A stretch of 64,000 nucleotides of DNA from Arachis hypogaea (lineage: Eukaryota; Streptophyta; Magnoliopsida; Fabales; Fabaceae). The stretch covers positions 88,942,745 through 89,006,744 of the forward strand of contig NC_092053.1 in NCBI RefSeq assembly GCF_003086295.3, read 5' to 3'. Shown piece after piece: positions 10,371 to 20,819 of this stretch (its first letter is position 1; every line of letters starts with the position of its first letter). The notes beneath the pieces are model-generated. The model searched no databases, was not told the origin of the DNA, and saw nothing but the letters and a program-made list of their open reading frames with translations. Both the position numbers and the translations under genes were made by a program.

Positions 10371-10661
10371 ATGGCACCTAAGGCCGGAAAAACCTCTAGG
10401 AAGAGGAAAGAGAATGCAGTGGCTCCAACTCTGAGTCATGAGAGATGGAGAGATTCATCTCAAAAGCCCATCACTAGAAAGAGGATGGAGCAAACAAGAG
10501 ATCCCACTCATGAACCTCAACAAAAGCAACCCATTAGCCTCCATGAAATTAGAGAAGACCAAAGAGTTATGAGAGAGGAGCAACAAAGGCAAGGAAGAGA
10601 TATTGAGGAGCTCAATCACTCCATAAGATCTTCAAGAGGAAGAACAAGCCGCCATCACTAA
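10371..10661 (+). pseudogene. TE2 ORF2, internally deleted
   Basis: 96 codons, MAPKAGKTSRKRK to RTSRHH. It keeps the basic N-terminus (nuclear-signal-like SRKRK) and the C-terminal coiled coil (LHEIREDQR, EEQQRQGRDIEEL) of TE1 ORF2 (16526-17677) but lacks the middle, which holds the plant-transposon-protein-like domain. The main deletion matches loss of 725 bp between two copies of GTCCATCA in the TE1 version (16622-16629 and 17347-17354). An upstream 1-nt loss restores the frame. Function unknown; in Athila elements this is the place of the env-like ORF. Confidence 0.7.
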
Positions 10662-11725
10662 GTTGGACCCGTTCTTTAATGTCCTTGTTCTTTATTTTTC
10701 TGTTTTTTCGAATTTCTATGCTTTATGTTTTATATATGTTTGTGTCTTTATTACATGATCATTAGTGTCTTAGTGTCTATGCCTTGCAGCTGCGAATATG
10801 AATCCATCACCTTTCTTAAATGAAAAATGTTTTCTAAAAAAGAAAAAGAAGTACATGAATTTAAAATTTTAAAATAGATTAATTATTTTGATGCGGTGGC
10901 AATACTTTTTGTCTTTCTGAATGAATGCTTGAACAGTGCATATTTTTGAATTTGTTGTCCATGAATGTTAAAATTGTTGGCTCTTGAAAGAATGATAGAA
11001 AAAGTGAAATGTTATTGATGATTTGAAAAACCATAAAAATGATTCTTGAAGCAAGAAAAAACAGTAGATAGAAAAAAATGCGAAAAAAAGAGAGAAAAGA
11101 AAAAAAAGAGAAAAAGAAAAAGCAAGAAGAAAAAGCCAATAGCCCTTTAAACCAAAAGGCAAGGGTAAAATAAAAAGAATCCAAGGCTTTGAGCATCAGT
11201 GGATAGGAGGAGCCACAGGAATAAAATCCTGGCCTAAGCGACTAAACCAAGTTGTCCCTAACCATGTGCTTGTAGCGTAAAGGTGTCAAGTGAAAACTTG
11301 AGACTGAGAAGTTAAAGTCAAGGTCCAAAGCAAAAAAAGAGTGTGCTTAAGAGCTTTGGACACCTCTAACTGGGGATTCTAGCAAAGCTGAGTCACAATC
11401 TGAAAAGGTTCACCCAATTATGTGTCTGTGGCATTTATGTATCCGGTGGTAATACTGGAAAACAAAGTGCTTAGGGTCACGGCCAAGACTCACAAAGTAG
11501 TTGTGTTCAAGAATCAACATACTGAACTAGGAGAATCAATAACACTATCTGAATTATGAGTTCCCATAGATGCCAATCATTCTGAACTTCAAAGGAAAAA
11601 GTGAGATGCCAAAACTGTTCAGAATCAAAAAGATAATAGCCCCGCTCATCTAATTAAGGCTGATCTTCATAGATATTTTTGGACTTCATTGTATATTCTC
11701 TTATTTTTATCCTACTTTGTTTTTA
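10662..11725 (+). other. TE2 3' untranslated region
   Basis: Non-coding. A-rich tract at 11040-11130. Two diverged copies of a 'TGTGYYTGTGGYGT'-like motif (from 11263 and from 11420) lie in a region that is also conserved in TE1 (18329, 18488) and, on the other strand, in TE9 (48041-48067, 48240-48268). Confidence 0.65.
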
Positions 11726-11763
11726 GTTGCTTGGGGACAAGCAACAATTTAAGTTTGGTGTTG
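11726..11763 (+). other. 3'-LTR-proximal hairpin and tract (PPT position, TE2)
   Basis: GTTGCTTGGGGACAAGCAAC (11726-11745) is a perfect 8-bp stem with loop GGGA. Then come AATTT and AAGTTTGGTGTTG (11751-11763), which abuts the LTR start at 11764. This is where the polypurine tract should be, although the tract is G/T-rich rather than purely purine. Confidence 0.8.
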
Positions 11764-12961
11764 TGATGAGCGGATAATTTATACGCTTTTTGGCACTGTT
11801 TTTAGTATGTTTTTAGTATATTTTAGTTAGTTTTTATTATATTTTTATTAGTTTTTATTTAAAATTCACTTTTCTGGACTTTACTATGAGTTTGTGTGTT
11901 TTTCTGTGATTTCAGGTATTTTCTGGCTGAAATTGAGGGACCTGAGCAAAAATCTGATTCAGAGGCTGAAAAAGGACTGCAGATGCTGTTGGATTCTGAC
12001 CTCCCTGCACTCAAAGTGGATTTCCTGGAGCTACAAAAACCCAATTGGCGCTCTCTCAAGTGCGTTGAAAGTAGACATCTTGGGCTTTCCAGCGATATAT
12101 AGTAGTCCATACTTTGTCCAATATTTGATGGCCTAAACCGGCGTTCCAAGTCAGCTTAAGAATTCTGGCGTTTAACGCCAGAACTGGCATAAAAGCTGGA
12201 GTTAAACGCCCAAATTGGCACAAAAGCTGGCGTTTAACTCCAAGAAAAGTCTCTACACATGAAAGCATCAATGCTCAGCCCAAACACACACCAAGTGGGC
12301 CCCGGAAGTGGATTTTACACTAAACACCCTAGCTTACTCATTTTCTGTAACCCTAGGTCACTAGTTTACTATAAAAACTACTTTTAGTAATTTATCTTGT
12401 ACCTCATGACATTCTACACGTTTCATATTGTATCTTATACGGCATGAGTCTCTAAACCCCATTGTTGGGGATGAGGAGTTCTGCTGTTCTTCATGAATTA
12501 ATGCAATTACTACTCTTTTCCATTCTATCACGCTTGCTTCTATTCTAAGATATCCATTCGCACTTCAACCTGATGAATGTGATGATCCGTGACAATCATC
12601 ATCATTCTCACCTATGAATGCGTGCTTGACAACCAGCTCCGTTCTACATGCAATCAATCTTGAATGTGTATCTCTTGGGTTTCTAATCTAAGATTGGAAC
12701 CTTCGTGGTATAGGCTAGAATTACTGGCAGCCATTCCTGAGATCCGGAAAGTCTAAACCTTGTCTGTGGTATTTCGAGTAGAATCTGGAAAGGAATGACC
12801 GTGACGAGCTTCAAACTCGCAAGTGTTGGGCGTGTGACAGACGCAAAAGGATCAATGGATCCTATTCCAACATGATCGAGAACCAATAGCTGATTAGTCG
12901 TGCGGTGACAGCGCATTTGGAGCATTTTCACTGAGAGGATGGGAAGTAGCCATTGACAACG

Positions 12962-14651
12962 TGATGAGTATTTTCGGAAAACGAATTCCAAAACACCCAT
13001 ATCTCACCGTCAAGTATACCGGGTCGCATCAAGTAATAATAACTCACGGGAGTGAGGTCGATCCCACAGGGATTGAAGGATTGAGCAATTTTAGTTTAGT
13101 ATTTGATTTAGTCAAGCGAATCAAATATTGGTTGGGTGATTTGTGATTGCAAAAACTAAATTGCTTGAAACGTAAAGGGAGAGGGGTAAATTGCAGAAAA
13201 TTAAAGAGCAAAGAAAGTAAATAAGCTGAATCTTAAAGAACAAGTAATGTAAATTACAGAAACTTAGATTGCAAGAAATGTAAATGGCTGAATCTTAAAG
13301 TGCAAGAAATGTAAATTACTTGAATTATAAAAGGAATTGGAAAGTGGGTTTGCAGAATTTAAACAAGGAAGAGTAAATTGCACTAAACTGAAAAGTAGAA
13401 GAAGAATTGAATTGAACCGGATCTAAAACGGAAATGTAAAGGAACTTGAAAAACATTAAACAGAGAATTTAAAATGGAAACTCCAGATCTCAGGACCCAA
13501 GAGACTAGATAACCGATTCTAGATCTCAATGCCTTCCTAGATCCAAATGTAGAATTCAATTGCAAGAAATAAAGAAAAGTAAATTGCAGAATGAGTAGAA
13601 GAAGAGGCAATGAACAGAAATTGAAATTCAATTATGCAGTAAATAAAACAGAGAGATCTCAGGATGAGATTGAAACAGAATTCCTTCAATTCTCCAACCC
13701 AAGATCCAAGACAAATTGTAAATGAAATTGAGAGCAAGACAACTAAGAGGAAGAGAATTCAATTCTCCTTCCCCAAGACTCAGAATCTCCAAATAACTCC
13801 TAACCAAAAGCTCTCCAAAACTACTCAGCAAAACTAAAAGGAAAAGCTCTTCGAAAACTTAAACCCTAAGCTATTTATACACTTTCTTCAAATGGTCTTC
13901 AAGCCTTAAATTGGGCCTTTGCTCTTGATGGAATTGGGTTGATAAAAGCCTCTGTTGATTGTTCTTGGAGTTGGAGAGAAACCCATTGTGAACCGGGTCA
14001 TGAATCATAAAAGCTTGAGTCAAAGTTTGAGGCAAACTTTGGCTCAAGCTTTTCATATCAGCTGCCCCCCTTTTGCTGCTATCAACGTTTGGGCTAAAGT
14101 TTGAGGTCAAACTTTTAGCCAAACGTTGAGTCTTCTTGTATGCCTTGTGGTGCCAACGTTTGCCAAAAAGTTTGAGGCAAACGTTGGCGCAAACTTTTGC
14201 TCTCCTGGGTGTGTTGATGGTGGTGCCAACGTTTGCCAAAAAGCTTGAGGCAAACGTTGGCGCAAGCTTTTGCTCCATCCTGGGTGATTTCAACTTTTCC
14301 AAAAGTTTGAGCTAAAGTTTGAGGCAAACTTTGGCTCAAGCTTTTTGTTCTCTCTTGCTCCTAGCCATTCCTTCTTCCTTCAACCTTCTTCAAAGCTCTT
14401 TTCACCTATCATCAATCAACCAAACACATCAAAGCTATGCTCAAAATCATGAGATTGTTATTCTTTCATAATATATGACAATTATAGCACAAAATCTCAT
14501 GAGATTGCATTAATTCATCCATGGTTGATTGAATCAAAGGAAACATGAAATTCTACCCAATTGGCTTACTTATGGCTCAAGAAAGTGCATAAAATCATTT
14601 GAAAACAAAAGAAAAAGACTAGTGAAACTAGGCTAAAATGACTTGTCATCA
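12962..14651 (-). mobile_element. TE3: solo LTR (TE8-related family), 1690 bp
   Basis: Starts TGATGAG and ends TCATCA, flanked by perfect CAACG (12957-12961, 14652-14656). The first 150 bp after the end resemble the TE8 LTR ('tcacgggagtgaggtcgatc' region), which fixes the orientation as minus. No internal sequence, so it is the remnant of LTR-LTR recombination. A minus-strand TATAAATA box is at 13872-13879. Confidence 0.9.
14030..14345. repeat. Hairpin array in TE3
   Basis: Inverted repeats built on CCAACGTTTGCC ... GGCAAACGTTGG, for example 14153-14190 and 14223-14261, with weaker 'aaagtttgagg' versions on both sides. The array starts about 310 nt from the LTR 5' end. Confidence 0.8.
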
Positions 14652-15000
14652 CAACGGTGATGCCCAACATAAAGCTTGCCATGGAAGGAGCCTTGCGTGC
14701 ATGAAGAAGAAGACAGTAGGAAAGCAGAGATTCAGAAGACAAAGCATCTCCAAAACCTCAACCTGTTCTTCATTACTGCATAACAAGTATTTATTCATGT
14801 TCTTTTACTTTTTACAATTAAATCTGAGAATTATTGATATCCTGACTAAGAGTTACAAGATAACCATAACTTGCTTCAAGCCGACAATCTCCGTGGATCG
14901 ACCCTTACTCACGTAAGGTATTACTTGGACGACCCAGTGCAGTTGCTGGTTAGTTGTGCGGAGTTGCAAAAGTGTGATTGTAATTTCGTGCACCAAACTC

Positions 15001-15638
15001 CCTTGCTCACCAATGAACTAAATGCATTGGATGGGCAGAAATTACCTCAAAAGAAACAGGATCCTGGTAAATTCCTAATTCCCTGTAACCTAGGCACCAT
15101 GACCTTTGAGAAGGCTCTGTGTGACCTGGGGTCAGGCATAAACTTAATGCCACTCTCTGTAATGGAGAAACTAGGAATCTTTGAGGTGCAAGCTGCCAGA
15201 ATCTCATTAGAGATGGCAGATAACTCAAGAAAACAGGCTTATGGACAAGTAGAGGACGTGTTAGTAAAGGTTGAAGGCCTTTACATCCCTGCTGATTTTA
15301 TAATCCAAGACACTGGGAAGGATAAGGATGAATCCATCATCCTTGGAAGACCCTTCCTAGCCACAGCAAGAGCTATGATTGATGTGGACAGATGAGAGTT
15401 GGTCCTTCAACTGAATGAGGACAACCTTGTGTTTAAAACTCAAGGATCTCCTTCTGTAACCATGGAGAGGAAGCATGAAAAGCTTTTCTCACTACAGAGT
15501 CAACCAAAGCCCCCACAGTCAAACTCTAAGTTTGGTGTTGGGAGGCCACAACCAAACTCTAAGTTTGGTGTTGAACCCCCACATTCAAACTCTAAGTTTG
15601 GTGTTGGGAGATTCCAACAATGCTCTGAACATCTGTGA
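15001..15638 (+). pseudogene. PR: TE1 protease and short tail; RT to integrase absent
   Basis: TE1 coding resumes after TE2: LLTNELNALDGQKLPQKK and DPGKFLIPC lead to the retropepsin-like motif ALCDLGSGINLMPLSVM (aspartate in CDLG), then ADFIIQDTGKD and IILGRPFLATARAMIDV. A TGA (15393-15395) replaces a sense codon. The frame then reads LVLQLNEDNLVFK and the tail ERKHEKLFSLQSQPKPPQ. NSKFGV follows three times (DNA AACTCTAAGTTTGGTGTT), then TGA at 15636-15638. RT, RNase H and IN are simply missing. Frame and tail match the TE2 tail. Confidence 0.85.
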
Positions 15639-16451
15639 GGCTCCATGAGAGTTCACTGTCAAGCTATTGACATTAAAGAAGCGCTTGTTGGGAGGTAACC
15701 CAATGTTATTTAATTATATCTATTTTATTTTTATTGTTATTTCATGTTTTATTCAGCTGATGATCATGTGAAGTCCCAAGAACAACTGAAAAATTAAAAA
15801 ATAGAATAAAAAATAGTAGAAGAAACAGCACACCCTGGAGGAAGAGCACTCTGGCGTTTAAATGCCAGAAACAAGCATCTATCTGGCGTTTAACGCCAGA
15901 AACAAGCATCAACCTAGCGTTTAACGCCAGAAACAGGCTACATTTGGGCGTTTAACGCCAAAAATAGGCAGCAGTCTGGAGTTAAACGCCAGTATTGCAT
16001 GCTAAGGGCGTTTTACACGCCTAATTGGAGCAGGGATGTTAAGTCCTTGACCCCACTGGATCTGTGGACCCCACAGGATCCCCACAAGATCTGTGGACCC
16101 CCCAGGATTCCCACCTAGCCCACCTCTTCTTCTCTCCTCTTCACACCTTCTCATAACCCTCTTTCCCAAATACCCTTCACCAATCACCTCAATCACTCTT
16201 CCCCATCACCTCTTCACCACTCACATCCATCCTCTTTTCCCCATAAACCCCACCTACCTACAAATTCAAATTCATTTCCCACCCAAACCCAACCCTAATG
16301 GCCGAACCCTAAACCCCTCCCACTCCTATATAAACCCCTCATTCCTTCTTCATTTTCACACAACACAACCCTTTCTTCTTCCCCTTAGCCGAATACACAC
16401 CTCTCTCCCTCTCCTCCATTTTTCTTTTTCTTCTCCTTCTTTCTTTCTTCT
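15639..16451 (+). other. TE1 non-coding spacer with conserved block and hairpin array
   Basis: Conserved GCGCTTGTTGGGAGG block at 15675-15703. At about 15850-16015 there are five close copies of the 'ggcgtttaacgccag' inverted repeat with spacers such as 'aaacaagcat'. Then C-rich sequence with 'tatataaacccc' near 16327. No ORF supported. Confidence 0.75.
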
Positions 16452-16490
16452 TTTGCTCGGGGACGAGCAAACATTTTAAGTTTGGTGTGG
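16452..16490 (+). other. Mid-element hairpin plus AAGTTTGGTGT tract (TE1)
   Basis: TTTGCTCGGGGACGAGCAAA (16452-16471), a perfect 8-bp stem with loop GGGA, then CATTTTAAGTTTGGTGTGG. It ends 35 bases before ORF2, the same place as in TE2. Confidence 0.82.
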
Positions 16491-16525
16491 TAAAAGCACT
16501 GCTTTTTGTTTTTCCATAACCATTA

Positions 16526-17677
16526 ATGGCACCTAAGGCTAGAGAAACCTCAAGAAAGAGAAAAAGGAAGGCAATTGCTTCCACCTCTGAGTCATGGGAA
16601 ATGGAGAGATTCATCTCAAAGGTCCATCAAGACCACTTCTATGAAGTTGTGGCCAAGAAGAAAGTGATCCCTGAGGTTCCTTTCAAGCTCAAAAAGAATG
16701 AGTATCCAGAGATCCGACATGAGATCCAAAGAAGAGGTTGGAAAGTTCTCACCAACCCCATTCAACAAGTCGGGATCTTAATGGTTCAAGAGTTCTATGC
16801 AAACGCATAGATCACTAGGAACCATGATCAAAGTGTGAACCCGAATCCAAAGAATTGGCTTACCATGGTTCGGGGGAAGTACTTAGATTTCAGTCCGGAA
16901 AATGTAAGGTTGGCGTTCAACTTGCCAATGATACAAGAAAACGCACGCCCCTACACTAGAAGGGTCAACTTTGATCAAAGGTTGGACCAAGTCCTCATGG
17001 ACATATGTGTAGAAGGAGCTCAATGGAAAGTTGACTCAAGAGGCAAGCCGGTTCAATTAAGAAGACCGGACCTTAAGCCTGTAGCTAGAGGATGGTTGGA
17101 GTTTATTCGACGCTCAATTATTCCTACTAGCAACCGGTCTGAAGTTACTGTAGACCGGGCCATCATGATCCATAGTATCATGAATGGGGAGGAAGTGGAA
17201 GTTCATGAAATTATACCTCAAGAACTCTACAAGGTGGCTGACAAGTCCTCTACTTTGGCAAGGTTAGCCTTTCCTCACCTCATTTGCCACCTATGCAATT
17301 TGGCTGGGATTGACATAGAGGGAGACATCCTCATTGATGAGGACAAGTCCATCACTAAGAAAAGGATGGAGCAAACAAGAGATCATGGACCTCAACAAGA
17401 GCATGAGGAAATTCCTCACCATGAAATCCCTGAGATGCCTCAAGGGATGCATTTTCCTCCACGAAACTATTGGGAGAAAATCAACACCTCCCTAGGAGAA
17501 TTAAGTTCCAACATTGGACAACTAAGGATGGAACACCAAGAGCACTCCATCATTCTCCATGAGATTAGAGAAGATCAAAGAGCTATGAGGGAGGAGCAAC
17601 AAAGACAAGGAAGAGACATAGAGGAGCTCAAGAGCACCATTGGTTCTTCAAGAAGAGGAAGACGCCACCCTCACTAA
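16526..17677 (+). pseudogene. TE1 ORF2, plant-transposon-protein-like, one in-frame stop
   Basis: About 383 codons, MAPKARETSRKRKRK to RRGRRHPH, broken by a TAG at 16808-16810. The N-terminus is strongly basic. The middle (RRGWKVL, VQEFYANA, then VRGKYLDFSPENVRLAFNL, MDICVEGAQWKV, RGWLEFIRRSIIPTSNRSEV and RAIMIHSIMNGEEVEV) resembles what is annotated as 'putative plant transposon protein' and matches the TE8 protein at 35108-36643. The C-terminus is a charged coiled coil (MREEQQRQGRDIEELK). It lies after pol, the position of the env-like ORF in Athila, but I see no signal peptide or membrane span. Function unknown. Confidence 0.75.
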
Positions 17678-18792
17678 GGTGGACCCGTTCCTTAATCTCT
17701 TTGTCTATTTATTTTTCTCTGTTTTTCGTTTACTATGCTTTATGTTTATGTTTGAGTCTTATTACATGATCATTAGTATTTAAGTGTTTATGTCATAAAG
17801 CTATGAATTCCTATGAATCCATCACCTTTCTTAAATGAAAAATGCTTTAATTACAAAAGAACAAGAAGTACATGAATTTTGAATTCATGCTTGAAATTAG
17901 TTTAATTATTTTGATGTGGAGACAATACTTTTTGTTTTCTGAATGAATGCTTGAACAGTGCATATGTCTTTTGATATTGTTGTTTATGAATGTTAAATAT
18001 GTTGGCTCTTGAAAGAATAATGAAAAGGAGAAATGTTATTGATAATCTAAAAAATCATAAAATTGATTCTTGAAGCAAGAAAATGCAGTGAATACAAAAG
18101 CTGGCGAAAAAAAAAGAAAAAAAAATGGCGAAAAAAAAGAGAAAGAAAAAGAAAAAGCAAGCAGAAAAAGCCAAAAGCTCTTTAAACCAAAAGGCAAGAG
18201 CAAAAAGCCAATAGCCCTTAAAACCAAAAGGCAAGGGTAAAAAAGATCCAAGTATTTGAGCATTAATGGATAGGAGGGCCCAAAGGAATAAAATCCTGGC
18301 CTAAGCGGCTAAACCAAGCTGTCCCTAACCATGTGCTTGTGGCGTGAAGGTGTCAAGTGAAAACTTAAGACTGAGTGGTTAAAGTCGAGGTCTAAAGCAA
18401 AAAGAAGAGTGTGCTTAAGAACCCTGGACACCTCTAATTGGGGACTCTAGCAAAGCTGAGTCATAATCTGAAAAGTTTCACCCAGTTATGTGTTTGTGGC
18501 ATTTATGTACCGGTGGTAATACTGGAAAACAAAGTGCTTAGGGCCACGGCCAAGACTCATAAAGTAGCTATGTTCAAGAATCAACATACTAAACTAGGAG
18601 AATCAATAACACTATCTGAATTCTGAGTTCCTATAGATGCCAATCATTCTGAACTTCAATGGATAAAGTGAGATGCCAAAACTATTCAAGAGGCAAAAAG
18701 CTACTAGTCCCGCTCATCTAGTTGGAGCTAAGTTTCATTGATATTTTGGAATTTATAGTATATTAACTTCTTTTTATCCTATTTGATTTTCA
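17678..18792 (+). other. TE1 3' untranslated region
   Basis: Non-coding and collinear with TE2 10662-11725. A-rich stretch 18095-18245, where a 'ccaaaaggcaag' unit is duplicated. Motif pair TGTGCTTGTGGCGT (from 18329) and TGTGTTTGTGGCAT (from 18488). Confidence 0.65.
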
Positions 18793-18830
18793 GTTGCTTG
18801 GGGACAAGCAACAATTTAAGATTGGTGTTG
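18793..18830 (+). other. 3'-LTR-proximal hairpin and tract (PPT position, TE1)
   Basis: GTTGCTTGGGGACAAGCAAC (18793-18812), then AATTTAAGATTGGTGTTG, abutting the LTR start at 18831. Identical hairpin to TE2; the tract differs by one base. Confidence 0.8.
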
Positions 18831-19008
18831 TGATGAGTGGATAATTTATACGCTTTTTTGGCATTGTTTTTACATAGTTTTTAGTATGATTTAGTTAGTT
18901 TTTAGTATATTTTTATTAGTTTTTAATTAAAAATCACATTTCTGGACTTTACTATGAGTTTGTGTGTTTTTCTGTGATTTCAGGTAATTTCTAGCTGAAA
19001 TTGAGGGA
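18831..19008 (+). repeat. TE1 3' LTR, first part
   Basis: Starts TGATGAGTGG and matches the first 180 bp of the TE2 LTR. TE4 cuts it after AGGGA (19004-19008). It resumes at 27127. Confidence 0.9.
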
Positions 19009-20689
19009 TGATAAACCCCGATTTTGTGGTTTATCTTGTGCTTATTTTGGGGGATTTTATCACCTTTTCTCACATTTATTCAATGAAATAGCATGGTTTT
19101 GTAATTCTCCCTTGATTTGTGCTTAAATGTGAAAACATGCTTTTTAGGCCCTAAAATTGATGATTTTAATTCACTTTAATTCCATTTGATGCCTTGATAT
19201 GTTTGTTGAGTAATTTCATATTCATAAGGCAAGTATCGGATGAAAAAAAGTGAGGAGAAAAGCAAGTAAAGTAGGAGAACTCATGAAGAAATGAAGGAAC
19301 CGTAAAGCTGTCAAGCCTGACCTCTTCGCACTCAAACGACCATAACTTGAGCTACAGAGGTCCAAATGAGGCGGTTCTAGTTGCGTTGGAAAGCTAACAT
19401 CCGGGGCTTCGAAATAATATAAATTTTGCCATATGTTGCTTCGCGTTCAGGGGCACGCACGGGCACTTTGCGCGCGCGCGCCGATGCTGTCCATGGCCCA
19501 CTTTTATGAAATCGCCCCCAGCGATTTTTCAGCTCATTTTGGGCCCAATCCAACCCATTTCTGATGCTATTGAACCCAAGAATTGAAGGGGGAATGAACC
19601 AAGTAGTCATAGTTTAGTTTTCATCATGTTTTAGGGTAGAATTCTAGAGAGAGAAGCTCTCTCCTCTCTCTAGATTTTAGGATAGTTTTAGTTAATTCTT
19701 CTTGGATCCAAGTTTTAATTCTTGTTTTGATTTAGTTATTCCTTTTAATTTCTTGTTATTACATCTCTATTCTTCTAGTTTTTCTTGTCATTTCTTTTAT
19801 TTTGTTACTTTTATGTTTATAAACAATTGTTGGATCTTAATTTTCTTTAATGCAATTTTAAGTTTCCATGTTCTTTTATTATTGATTTGAGTTGTGATCT
19901 TGTTTTCTTGCAATTGGTAGTTGGTAGATTTTACTTTCCTTGCAATTTTACTATGCTCCTTTTATGCCTTCCAAGTGTTAGATAAAATGCTTGGAAGGAT
20001 GTTAGAGTAGATTTTGAGCATTCTTGGCTTGGAAAGAGTAATTAGGTAATCTTGAGTCATGAAAACCCAACTTATGTTGGTGATCTAGAGTTGTTAGCTA
20101 ATATTGTTTCCATTGACGCTAATCTTTTGCTAATTAAATTAGTGAGTTGATTAGGACTTTTGGATTGAGATTAGCTAGTCTTGTTAGACTTTCTCTCATG
20201 GAAGATAATATGATACCTTCTTCCAATGTTGGAGATGACGTAATAAGATAAATTCTTGTTATTATTGTGGTATGATTGATTAATCTTGTTTGACATTCTC
20301 CCTATTTGTTGGAGTCAACTAAATAAGATGAATTAATCATTGCATGACTAGGATAGAAAGCCTATGATCTCAATCTTTGCCATGAATGTCTCTTTTTATT
20401 ACTTGCTTTCTTTAGTTACTTGCTCATTTTACTTTATTGTCATTTAATTTCTTGCCCTCTTATCAAATCAAAACCCCCCTTGATCTTCATAGCCAATAAT
20501 TGAACACTTCATTGTAATTCCTCGTGAGACGACCCGGAGTCCAAAATACTCCTGTTATTTCTTATTTGGGGTTTGTTACTTGTGACAACCAAAATTTTTG
20601 TATGAAAGGATTCTTGATTGGTTTGGAAACTATACTTCAAAACGAGACTCCATTAGATAAATTCTAAACCGTCGAGAGTTTGTTCATCA
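19009..20689 (+). repeat. TE4 5' LTR
   Basis: Contains the shared 'gagctacagaggtccaa' segment (19349-19392), a CpG-rich hairpin zone (19448-19490, 'gcgcgcgcgcgccg') and the inverted repeat CTAGAGAGAG ... CTCTCTCTAG at about 19643-19675. Confidence 0.92.
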
Positions 20690-20692
20690 AAA

Positions 20693-20710
20693 TGGCGCTG
20701 TTGCCGGGGA
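20693..20710 (+). other. TE4 primer-binding site
   Basis: TGGCGCTGTTGCCGGGGA, three bases after the LTR; Athila-type. Confidence 0.85.
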
Positions 20711-20819
20711 GTTGCAATGGTGTTGTTTTATTGGTTATTGTATATATGTGAATAGTGTGAATATCTTGCTTTTTTCTTTATTTGCTAGTTTTTGTTAGTT
20801 TTATTTTTGCTTTTCTGCT

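Larger units (their letters stand above)
3242..14995 (+). mobile_element. TE2: Athila-type (FIDEL-like) LTR retrotransposon lacking integrase
   Basis: LTRs are 3242-4781 and 11764-14995, the latter holding solo LTR TE3. Both begin TGATGAGCGG and end TTCGTGCACCA. The flanks carry a perfect AACTC duplication (3237-3241 and 14996-15000), and joining the flanks gives the TE1 gag-PR sequence. The internal part has an Athila-type primer site, an AT-rich leader, one long gag-PR-RT-RNaseH frame with stops, a shortened ORF2 and a hairpin plus tract before the 3' LTR. By eye the two LTRs differ only a little, so insertion is fairly recent but old enough to have gained stops. Confidence 0.92.
11764..14995 (+). 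repeat. TE2 3' LTR, split by TE3
   Basis: LTR sequence at 11764-12961 and 14657-14995, ending TTCGTGCACCA. It matches the 5' LTR once TE3 and one copy of its duplication are removed. TATA-like box 12370-12377; hairpin array 12160-12243. Confidence 0.92.

Noticed and set aside
11040..11130. A-rich tract as a poly(A) tail of a non-LTR insertion
   Set aside because: No target duplication and TE1 has a similar tract at the same element position, so it is part of the element.
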